This document shows positions 51,380 to 57,954 of a stretch of 57,954 nt of DNA, one piece after another. Below the pieces are notes generated by a model. It had not been told where the DNA came from. It was given only the letters and a program-made list of their open reading frames with translations, and did no database searches. The number at the start of each line of letters is the position of its first letter. The first letter of the stretch is position 1. The stretch spans positions 1-57,954 of the forward strand of contig JAEWCF010000023.1 of NCBI GenBank assembly GCA_023390775.1. Direction: 5' to 3'. This DNA is from Bacteroidota bacterium (GTDB taxonomy: Bacteria > Bacteroidota > Bacteroidia > Flavobacteriales > Flavobacteriaceae). Both the position numbers and the translations under genes were made by a program.

Positions 51380-54300
51380 TTACTCTTTTATAAAGCGTTT
51401 GACGCCTTTTTCCGCGCCGCTCTGGACCTCGAGCAAATAAATCCCCGAAGCCAGGTCGCCTACGAAAACCCCGTTTTCGCCAATTTCGCCCTTCGCGATT
51501 TCCTGGCCCAGCGCGCTCAGGATTCGATAACTTCCTGTCGTATTGACAAACAGCGAATTACCGCTGACAGGATTCGGGTAAACCGAGAACGCCAACTGCC
51601 CGGCATCGCCTTCACGTGCGCCCGAACCAATATTCACCGTGTAATCCTCGACCTGTCCGTACGAAAAAGTCTCACAGGCAGTAGGAACTCCATTGTACTT
51701 CATCGAGACGCGCATCCTTGTGGCGCCGAGCGTGGCGGTCGCAGGGATCGTGATGGAACCCGTTACGGGCGTGGTCTGCGTCGCCGATCGTGTAAACGCG
51801 GTCTCGCCGGAATCGGTAAAGTCACCGTCGCCGTTATAATCGATGAATACGGCGTAGCCTTCGTTGTACTTGGTGCTGGTCCACTGCGGCGTGATCGAAA
51901 TCGTGTAAGCCGAACCTCGCGTCACGTTTGTCGAGATCGCGGTGAAATTGGTATAGCCCGTTCCGCCGGTAGAGGAATTGTCAATCGTATTGAACTGGAC
52001 GCGCTGGATCTTCTCGTCGGCGACACTGTTGCCCTGCGAGGCGCAATAGGTTACGGTGTTGGCGAGCGTTGTCACATTGACCGTGTTGCTGGCCGATGAC
52101 GCATTGCCTGCAGCATCTTTCGCAATGACGTAAAAACTGTACGTGGTCGATGCCGAGAGTGCAGTTACGGCATAGGAAGTCGACGATGTTGTCGCTCTGT
52201 ACACCGAATTCTGGTATACGTCATACCCGGTCACGCCCACATTATCGGTCGAAGCGGTCCAGCTCAGATTGGTAGAAGTCGTCGTAGTCCCCGAAGCCGC
52301 AAGACCAGTTGGTGCCGATGGCGCGGTGGAATCGGCGGTGGCATTTTGTATGTTCACGGTGTAATCCTCAACCTCACCGTAGGAGAATGCCTCGCAGGCA
52401 GTCGGGATGCCGTTGTATTTCATTGAAACCCTCATCCGGGTAGCGCCTAAAGCAGCCGTCGTCGGGATCGTGAAAGTTCCTGTCGCCGGGGTCGCGGTAG
52501 AGGCCGCACGGCTCCAGACGAGTTCGCCCGCATCGTCAAAATCCTTGTCATTGTTGTAATCGATCCAAACCGCGAAACCTTCGGGGTAAGTTGATCCTGT
52601 CCATTGCGGAGTCACTGTAATCGAATAAGCCTGGCCCTTGTTCACGCTTGTCGAAATCGACGTAAAGTCCGAGTAGCCCGACGTCGTCGGCGAGGTATTG
52701 TCAATTGTACCCATTTGCACCCGCCCGATGCGTTCGTCGGCGATGCTGTTGCCCTGCGAAGCGCAATAGGTTGCTGTTGCGGGAAGCGTGGTCACGTTCA
52801 CCGTGTTGCTGGCCGCCGAACTATTGCCCGCCGCGTCTTTTGCGATAACGTAAAAGCTGTACGCGGTCGATGCGCTCAGTCCGCTAACGGCATAAGTGGT
52901 GGATGCTATTGTCGCTTTGTACACCGAATTCTGATATACATCATATCCGGTTACCCCAACATTATCGGTAGATGCAGTCCAACTCAGGTTAGTCGAAGAT
53001 TGCGTGGTTCCGGAAGCCGTGAGATTAGTGGGGGCGGACGGCGCCGTTGTATCGGCCGTTCCACCTGATGTAATCGTGAAGTTGGCATTCGACACATCAA
53101 AGAAGATATGGTTGGTTCCCTTGACCATGATGCGGTTTTGTGTGCTGGCCGTAGTGGGCATTGCGACTGCCTGGGTTCCGTCATTTGGCGTAGCGGCCAG
53201 AAGCATGTTCCAAGAATTTCCGCCGTCCTGCGAGATTAGGATATCCACGTTTGCCGTATTGACGCCGTTTGCGGTGGTTCCGGCGACGTTCCAGGTCACG
53301 GTCTGCGTCGATCCGCCGGGATACGAAACGGCCGTGTTGGGTGCGGTTACGGCAAAAGGCCCGGCCGTGGCGTTCACGGTGACGATCATGTCGTCGCTAT
53401 TGTTCCCTGCGCCACCGGCACGGTTGTCACGCGAGGTGAACCTGAAATTCATCGTCCGCGCCACCGAAGAAAGCGCTTCCTGCGTCACTTCGGTTCCGGC
53501 TGTGGTGGTTGCGCCGGCAAGTACCGACTGCATTCTCGGGAAATACCGCACGGGAGATGTCGTCGGCAGGTAGGAACGGAAGTTCGGGCCTGATGTCTTG
53601 GTCGCATTCGGAGTAGTGGTGGTCGATGAACCGTTGTCCATCTGCTCCCAGATATAAGTCAGGATATCGCCATTGGCATCGGTCGCCGAACCTGTCAGCA
53701 TGAAAGGCGTGCTCTTGGGAACGGTGTAATCTGCTCCGGCGTTGGCTGTTGGAATTGCATTTCCGGTCGCAGTCTTGACCGGGCAGGTCTTCGCCTTGAT
53801 GTTGTTGGTCACCTGCTGGATGCTCACGGCGTGGAAGTATGCATCGGAATGCGGCTGGACATCCTTGGTCGTAATTCCCGCATAGCCCATAATGGTCGAT
53901 CCGGAACCGGGTTCCATCTGTACTCCTGTTCCCTCGTTCGAGTGCGTGAAGGTATGGTTCGCGCCAAACTGGTGCCCGAGCTCGTGCGCCACATAGTCGA
54001 TGTCAAAGTTATCGCCCTGCGGAATCCCGTCTGCCGGCGAGGTGTAGCCCTTGCCCTTTTGCCCGTTGACGCATACGCAGCCGATGCAGCCTGCGTTTCC
54101 TCCGCCTCCGGTCGCACCAAATAGGTGGCCTACGTCATAATTCGCCTCACCTATGACCGAAGTCAGCGTGTTTTGCAGTTCGGTGTTCCAGGCGCCGCCG
54201 GTTCCCGTTGAAGCAGGGGAATAGGGATCGGTCGAGGCGTTGGTATAGATGACGGCGTCGGTGTTGGCGATCAGCACGCAACGCGCGGCAAAATCCTTTT

Positions 54301-55000
54301 CAAAAACGCCGTTGACGCGGGTCATGGTATTGTTGATGGCGGCGAGGGCCTGAGCCTTTGTTCCGCCAAAGTATGCCGTATATTCGCCTGTCGTGGACAT
54401 CGCAAGCCTGAAGGTGCGCAAAAAAGCGTCATCTGCATTGGGCCGTGCAGCCAGGTCGAATTCATCCTCAAGCGCATCGGCAACTACCGTGCACTGGAAA
54501 TTTTGTGCCGACGGCGCCTTGTCCTGCTTACGGAACACGGTGTAAACCGACGCATCCGAAGTATACGGCTCTATAAATTCGGCGGGACGGTCCGCAGAAA
54601 GGGTCATTGACTGGAAACCCAAAGGCGAAATGCTGAAATATACCGTCGCATTCGGATTGGTTATCCCTTCGCCAACATACGACTTGATTTCCGGATAACG
54701 GGCCGCCAGTTCCGGATCCATCGTTGGATTGTCAAAAACACGGAATTGTTCGGTGCCGCCCGAGGCAGTGGGCAAGGTGATAAGAATCCCCGAAGTTTTT
54801 GTTGCGAACCGCTGCGGGGCAGCCACTACTGACGACTTAAGGGCGCCGATATCGAGTGTGAAGGTACGTGGATTCACGATCCCGGTCTTGTTCCGGATCA
54901 CTTCCCCGGATGATTTGGTTGCAGCCTTGAAATGGCCGCCCTGAGCAAACGACAGCCCTGTAATGGCGATTGCGGCAAAGGTGAGTAAACGTCTTTTCAT
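51380..55000 (-). CDS. secreted reprolysin-like zinc metalloprotease with T9SS sorting domain
   Basis: 1206 residues: signal peptide (MKRRLLTFAAIAITGLSFAQ), a propeptide to about 190, then an M12B-like catalytic domain with HELGHQFGANH at 339-349 (zinc His339, His343, His349) and the downstream Met-turn (TIMGYAG). After an Ig/PKD-like part come two copies of a fibronectin III plus GEVED module (from ~650 and ~890; each GEVED ends SYGEVEDYTVNI or SYGQVEDYTVNI). The last ~75 residues (FSVYPNPVSGNSLFV to GVKRFIKE) form a type A T9SS C-terminal domain, so it should be exported by type IX secretion and cleaved or anchored at the surface. A TACATTTG box on its strand lies at 55024-55017. Confidence 0.93.
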   Translation of the reverse strand: MKRRLLTFAAIAITGLSFAQGGHFKAATKSSGEVIRNKTGIVNPRTFTLDIGALKSSVVAAPQRFATKTSGILITLPTASGGTEQFRVFDNPTMDPELAARYPEIKSYVGEGITNPNATVYFSISPLGFQSMTLSADRPAEFIEPYTSDASVYTVFRKQDKAPSAQNFQCTVVADALEDEFDLAARPNADDAFLRTFRLAMSTTGEYTAYFGGTKAQALAAINNTMTRVNGVFEKDFAARCVLIANTDAVIYTNASTDPYSPASTGTGGAWNTELQNTLTSVIGEANYDVGHLFGATGGGGNAGCIGCVCVNGQKGKGYTSPADGIPQGDNFDIDYVAHELGHQFGANHTFTHSNEGTGVQMEPGSGSTIMGYAGITTKDVQPHSDAYFHAVSIQQVTNNIKAKTCPVKTATGNAIPTANAGADYTVPKSTPFMLTGSATDANGDILTYIWEQMDNGSSTTTTPNATKTSGPNFRSYLPTTSPVRYFPRMQSVLAGATTTAGTEVTQEALSSVARTMNFRFTSRDNRAGGAGNNSDDMIVTVNATAGPFAVTAPNTAVSYPGGSTQTVTWNVAGTTANGVNTANVDILISQDGGNSWNMLLAATPNDGTQAVAMPTTASTQNRIMVKGTNHIFFDVSNANFTITSGGTADTTAPSAPTNLTASGTTQSSTNLSWTASTDNVGVTGYDVYQNSVYKATIASTTYAVSGLSASTAYSFYVIAKDAAGNSSAASNTVNVTTLPATATYCASQGNSIADERIGRVQMGTIDNTSPTTSGYSDFTSISTSVNKGQAYSITVTPQWTGSTYPEGFAVWIDYNNDKDFDDAGELVWSRAASTATPATGTFTIPTTAALGATRMRVSMKYNGIPTACEAFSYGEVEDYTVNIQNATADSTAPSAPTGLAASGTTTTSTNLSWTASTDNVGVTGYDVYQNSVYRATTSSTSYAVTALSASTTYSFYVIAKDAAGNASSASNTVNVTTLANTVTYCASQGNSVADEKIQRVQFNTIDNSSTGGTGYTNFTAISTNVTRGSAYTISITPQWTSTKYNEGYAVFIDYNGDGDFTDSGETAFTRSATQTTPVTGSITIPATATLGATRMRVSMKYNGVPTACETFSYGQVEDYTVNIGSGAREGDAGQLAFSVYPNPVSGNSLFVNTTGSYRILSALGQEIAKGEIGENGVFVGDLASGIYLLEVQSGAEKGVKRFIKE
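51632..53050 (-). repeat. 720-base tandem duplication inside the reprolysin gene
   Basis: The same text recurs exactly 720 bases apart (for example GTAATCCTC at 51641 and 52361, both in the GEVED module). Each unit encodes one FN3 and one GEVED domain, 240 residues. Nucleotide similarity is high, so the duplication is recent or homogenised. Confidence 0.85.
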
Positions 55001-55016
55001 ATAAATTGTCTTTACC

Positions 55017-55024
55017 CAAATGTA
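55017..55024 (-). promoter_or_regulatory. -7 promoter box of the reprolysin gene
   Basis: TACATTTG on the minus strand, 16 bases before the ATG at 55000. The rest of the 184-base gap to the oxidoreductase gene shows nothing clear. Confidence 0.55.
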
Positions 55025-55184
55025 GAAGAATAGTTTTGGATTTTGGCAAAATTTTCACATCTTAACAATATAATCGTCAACGAACATTGTTTTGGTATTG
55101 ATGATTGTGATTCGGTAAGGAAAACCTTTATAAAATCCTCAGATTTGACCTTGTGTGCGATTTCTGTACTTTTAGGCAAAAACA

Positions 55185-56297
55185 ATGAACCTTAGCTATT
55201 GGGAATTGAAATCGTGGTTTTCCGCCATCGATTATACCATCGTTGGCAGTGGGATCACGGGCCTCCATGCGGCGTTGCGGTTGCGTGAACGGTTCCCCGT
55301 CGCCAAGATCCTCGTCCTTGAAAAAGGTGCAATGCCCGAAGGCGCCAGCACGAAAAACGCCGGGTTTGCCTGTTTTGGAAGTTTGTCCGAGATTGTGGAT
55401 GACTTAGAAAGCCAGTCGCCCGAAGACGTGGTGCGGCTCATTGCCAAACGCAGGGCCGGGCTTGAACTTCTCGTCAACAGGCTGGGAGCAGGCAACATCG
55501 GCCTTGAGCCCAATGGCGGATATGAACTTTTTGAAGCTGCCGATCGCGACCTCTACGAGTCCTGTTTTGCGAGAAGGGAAGAAATCAATGCGCTGCTGCG
55601 GCCGGAGTTTGGTGCCGATGTTTTTCGCATCGTGGAGAATAATTTCGGTTTTGACCGAATCCATCCCAAGATGATCCTCAATCCGTTCGAAGCCCAAATC
55701 GATACCGGAAGGATGATGCGCGCGCTTCTCGCCGAGGCTTATCGGAACAACATCATGATCCTCAACCGGCAAACAGTAACGGCGCACGAGGATTTTGGTT
55801 CGCATGTGGAGGTTTCGCTGGGCGATTTTGCCTTTAAAACAGGCAAATTGCTTTGGGCGACCAATGGTTTTGCTTCGGCTATAACCGATGGCGAAGTGAT
55901 ACCCGCCCGCGCGCAGGTCCTGATTACCGCCCCCATTCCGGATTTGGCCATCAAGGGAACATTCCATCTGGACCGCGGATATTATTATTTCAGGAACATT
56001 GACAATCGCATCCTGCTCGGCGGAGGCCGCAATCTTGACTTTCAGGGCGAAACCACGACAGATTTCGGGCAAACCGAAATCATCCAGCAAAAGCTCGAGA
56101 ATCTGCTAAAAGAAGTAATTTTGCCCAACACGCCTTTTACGGTCGAGCGTCGATGGAGCGGGATCATGGGCATGGGCGAGGCCAAATCGCCGGTCATCAA
56201 AAAACTTTCGGACAACGTGGGTTGCGGTGTACGGCTCGGCGGAATGGGTGTCGCAATCGGATCGCTCGTCGGCCGCGAACTCGCCGATTTATTTTAA
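55185..56297 (+). CDS. FAD-dependent oxidoreductase (DAO family)
   Basis: 370 residues with a Rossmann FAD motif near the N-terminus (YTIVGSGITGLHAALRLRER), KILVLEKGAMPEGASTKNAG and a C-terminal end with GVRLGGMGVAIGSLVGREL, which is the DAO/GcvT-like amine oxidoreductase layout. No signal peptide. Substrate not identifiable. mtgA starts 3 bases after its stop, and a third gene starts 3 bases after that, so the three form one operon of unrelated-looking functions. Confidence 0.88.
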   Translation: MNLSYWELKSWFSAIDYTIVGSGITGLHAALRLRERFPVAKILVLEKGAMPEGASTKNAGFACFGSLSEIVDDLESQSPEDVVRLIAKRRAGLELLVNRLGAGNIGLEPNGGYELFEAADRDLYESCFARREEINALLRPEFGADVFRIVENNFGFDRIHPKMILNPFEAQIDTGRMMRALLAEAYRNNIMILNRQTVTAHEDFGSHVEVSLGDFAFKTGKLLWATNGFASAITDGEVIPARAQVLITAPIPDLAIKGTFHLDRGYYYFRNIDNRILLGGGRNLDFQGETTTDFGQTEIIQQKLENLLKEVILPNTPFTVERRWSGIMGMGEAKSPVIKKLSDNVGCGVRLGGMGVAIGSLVGRELADLF

Positions 56298-56300
56298 TCT

Positions 56301-56978
56301 ATGAAGAGAGTCCTCCAATTTATAAAACTCGCCCTGTTGTGGTTTTTTGCCACATCATTGTTCGCGGTCATGGTGTTCAAGTTCATTCCGGTTTTTGTCA
56401 CCCCGCTGATGGTGGGCCGGGCCATTGAAAACATGTCCAAGGAACAGCCCCTTGAATTCAGCCATGACTGGGTTTCCATTGACGACATTTCGCCCAACAT
56501 GCAAAAGGCCGTTATCGCCGCCGAGGATTCCAACTTCATGACGCACAACGGTTTCGATTTCGAGGCCATGAAAAAGGCGCTCGACAACAACAGCAAGGGC
56601 CGCCGAATCAAGGGCGGAAGCACGATTTCGCAACAAACCGCCAAGAACGTCTTCCTCTGGCATGGCCGCTCCTATATCCGCAAGGGCCTTGAAGCCTACT
56701 TTACCGTTTTGATAGAGGCCATCTGGGGCAAGGAGCGCATCATGGAAGTCTACCTGAACAGCATCGAAATGGGGACCAATGTCTATGGTGTCGAGGCCGC
56801 GGCACACCATTATTTCCTCAAGACCGCTTCGACCTTGAGCAGGCGTGAGGCCGCCGCAATCGCCGCCGTTTTGCCCAATCCAAGAAAGTACAAAGCAACC
56901 AATTCATCGTCATACATCAACCGCCGAAAGGATCGCATCGTGCGCCACATGCGGCATGTAGGCGAACTAAACTATTAA
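56301..56978 (+). CDS. mtgA: monofunctional peptidoglycan glycosyltransferase
   Basis: 225 residues: a membrane anchor (LALLWFFATSLFAVMVFKFI, residues ~12-31) followed by a GT51 domain. The catalytic Glu lies in AVIAAEDSNFMTHNGFD, and the family motifs GGSTISQQTAKNVFLW, RKGLEAYFTVLIE and ERIMEVYLNSIEMG are complete. No transpeptidase domain follows. It polymerises lipid II into glycan strands on the periplasmic face of the inner membrane. Confidence 0.95.
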   Translation: MKRVLQFIKLALLWFFATSLFAVMVFKFIPVFVTPLMVGRAIENMSKEQPLEFSHDWVSIDDISPNMQKAVIAAEDSNFMTHNGFDFEAMKKALDNNSKGRRIKGGSTISQQTAKNVFLWHGRSYIRKGLEAYFTVLIEAIWGKERIMEVYLNSIEMGTNVYGVEAAAHHYFLKTASTLSRREAAAIAAVLPNPRKYKATNSSSYINRRKDRIVRHMRHVGELNY

Positions 56979-56981
56979 ATT

Positions 56982-57782
56982 ATGAGAGCACACGAAATTG
57001 ATTACCAGATCTTCGGCGAGGAAATGCAATACGTCGAGATCGAACTCGATCCGCAGGAAATCGTCGTCGCCGAGGCCGGAAGCTTCATGATGATGGACAA
57101 CGGCATCCGCATGCAGACCATTTTTGGCGACGGGTCGCAACAGGACACCGGCATCTTTGGAAAACTTCTGTCGGCTGGAAAGCGCATGCTCACGGGCGAA
57201 AGCCTCTTCATGACGGCCTACCTCAATGAAAACGCGGGCAAGAGCAAGGTGTGTTTCGCTTCGCCCTATCCCGGGAAAATCGTAGCGGTCGACCTGCAGC
57301 AGTATGGCGGAAAATTCATTTGCCAGAAAGACTCTTTCCTCTGTGCGGCCAAGGGAGTCCAGGTGGGCATCGAATTCTCGCGCAAACTGGGCCGCGGCCT
57401 CTTTGGGGGCGAGGGCTTCATCATGCAAAAACTCGAGGGCGACGGCATGGCGTTCGTGCATTCGGGCGGTACGCTGGCCAGGCGCGAACTCCGAGCGGGC
57501 GAAGTCTTGAAAGTAGATACCGGCTGCATTGTCGGCTTTTCGCACACGGTGGACTATGACATCGAATTCATCGGTGGGATTCGCAACTCCATCTTTGGGG
57601 GCGAAGGCCTGTTTTACGCCACGTTGCGCGGCCCGGGCATCGTGTACATCCAATCATTGCCCTTCAGCCGCCTGGCCGACCGCATTATCGCGTCGGCGCC
57701 AAAATCCGGCGGAAGCGGGCGCGACGAGGGAAGCCTTTTGGGCGGGCTCGGGCGCATGATCGATGGCGACAACCGTTTTTAG
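56982..57782 (+). CDS. AIM24/TIGR00266 family protein
   Basis: 266 residues beginning MRAHEIDYQIFGEEMQYVEI. The beta-rich repeats typical of the AIM24/TIGR00266 family are visible (VEIELDPQEIVVAEAGSFMM; MAFVHSGGTLARRELRAGEV; VDTGCIVGFSHTVDYDIEF), with the Gly-rich stretch GGGEGLFYATLRGPGIVYIQ-like text near residue 205 and a Gly-rich tail. Family function is unclear; a mitochondrial homologue affects inner-membrane architecture. No signal peptide. Third gene of the oxidoreductase-mtgA operon by spacing. Confidence 0.9.
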   Translation: MRAHEIDYQIFGEEMQYVEIELDPQEIVVAEAGSFMMMDNGIRMQTIFGDGSQQDTGIFGKLLSAGKRMLTGESLFMTAYLNENAGKSKVCFASPYPGKIVAVDLQQYGGKFICQKDSFLCAAKGVQVGIEFSRKLGRGLFGGEGFIMQKLEGDGMAFVHSGGTLARRELRAGEVLKVDTGCIVGFSHTVDYDIEFIGGIRNSIFGGEGLFYATLRGPGIVYIQSLPFSRLADRIIASAPKSGGSGRDEGSLLGGLGRMIDGDNRF

Positions 57783-57796
57783 TTTGTAATTTTTTT

Positions 57797-57919
57797 GGGC
57801 GTGCCGGCGCAAGGACACTGGCCGAATCATCGTGAATTTGCGCGCCGTCGCGTCTTCGGCTCTATCTTTTTACTCCGCTTCGCTTCGTAAAAAGGATGCC
57901 ACCTCAACCGCTCCCGCAG
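57797..57919 (+). repeat. dispersed intergenic element, copy E
   Basis: GGGCGTGCCGGC after a T-run at the end of the AIM24-like gene, then GCGCCGTCGCG, TCTTCGGCTCTATC, the hairpin CTTTTTAC..GTAAAAAG, and AAAAAGGATGCC. The end block is degraded (CAACCGCTCCCGCAG). The longest copy with the clearest internal hairpin. Confidence 0.75.
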
Positions 57920-57923
57920 GGAA

Positions 57924-57954
57924 AATTATAAATTATAGATTATAAATTATAAAT
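57924..57954. repeat. heptad tandem repeat at the right edge
   Basis: AATTATA, AATTATA, GATTATA, AATTATA and AAT, exact 7-base period. It runs off the end of the window, so its full length is unknown. Confidence 0.8.

Overview
The window comes from a member of the Bacteroidota, most likely a Flavobacteriaceae with about 50% GC. Several things point that way. The gene content is typical: a three-gene succinate dehydrogenase, a GH92 glycosidase, a type IX secretion (T9SS) C-terminal domain, a SusC/RagA-type plug, DPP5-like and reprolysin-like secreted peptidases, and the order ribE-pdxA-DUF177-rpmF-fabH-accB-accC. Shine-Dalgarno sequences are absent, and many genes are preceded by the Bacteroidota -7 box TAnnTTTG. 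The window is almost all chromosomal housekeeping, with one regulatory/peptide locus and one transposase-derived locus that look accessory.

Layout. 1-4.8 kb: truncated AddB-like nuclease (+), alpha/beta hydrolase and Xaa-Pro aminopeptidase (-). 4.9-9.5 kb: ChaN-like protein, then sdhCAB. 9.5-10.0 kb: a gene-free stretch of repeats. 10-17.7 kb: GH92 glycosidase, nitrilase-family amidase, Ig-like lipoprotein (-), comF (-), glyS. 17.7-19.1 kb (-): a translationally coupled pair made of an IS1595-like DNA-binding protein without a nuclease domain and a P63C-domain protein. 19.3-26.7 kb: the most unusual region. It holds a LytTR regulator with Glu in place of the phospho-acceptor Asp, a 90-aa secreted protein made of five 13-residue repeats, two TPR sensor histidine kinases, two related response regulators and an unknown exported protein. 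27-33.5 kb: thiL, lepA, dus, lolE-like permease, rbfA, methylmalonyl-CoA epimerase. 33.7 kb: a tRNA with CAT anticodon. 33.9-40.3 kb: a 2126-aa alpha-2-macroglobulin with a carboxypeptidase-regulatory/TonB-plug insert. 40.3-42.4 kb (-): the DUF4130 and radical-SAM DNA-repair-associated pair. 42.8-48.7 kb: a small Pro-rich membrane protein, ribE (-), pdxA, DUF177, rpmF, fabH, accB, accC. 48.8-55 kb (-): L,D-transpeptidase, S9 peptidase, T9SS reprolysin. 55.2-57.8 kb: FAD oxidoreductase, mtgA, AIM24-like protein.

The best candidate for an undescribed system is 19.3-26.7 kb. A signal peptide is followed by five near-identical peptide units whose codons have drifted while the residues stayed fixed. 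The gene sits directly upstream of two paralogous kinases whose exported sensor halves are TPR-like. An AT-rich island covers the first kinase and only the sensor half of the second, ending at about 23.7 kb, while the kinase half has the GC-rich composition of the chromosome. This recalls pheromone/receptor loci in which sensor halves are exchanged. That reading is an inference.

Two repeat phenomena run through the gene-free stretches. One is a dispersed element of about 50-125 bp (five copies), starting GGGCG and ending near CCATCCCTCACGC. The other is a set of short tandem arrays of unrelated sequence that nearly all share a period of 7 (sometimes 8) bases.
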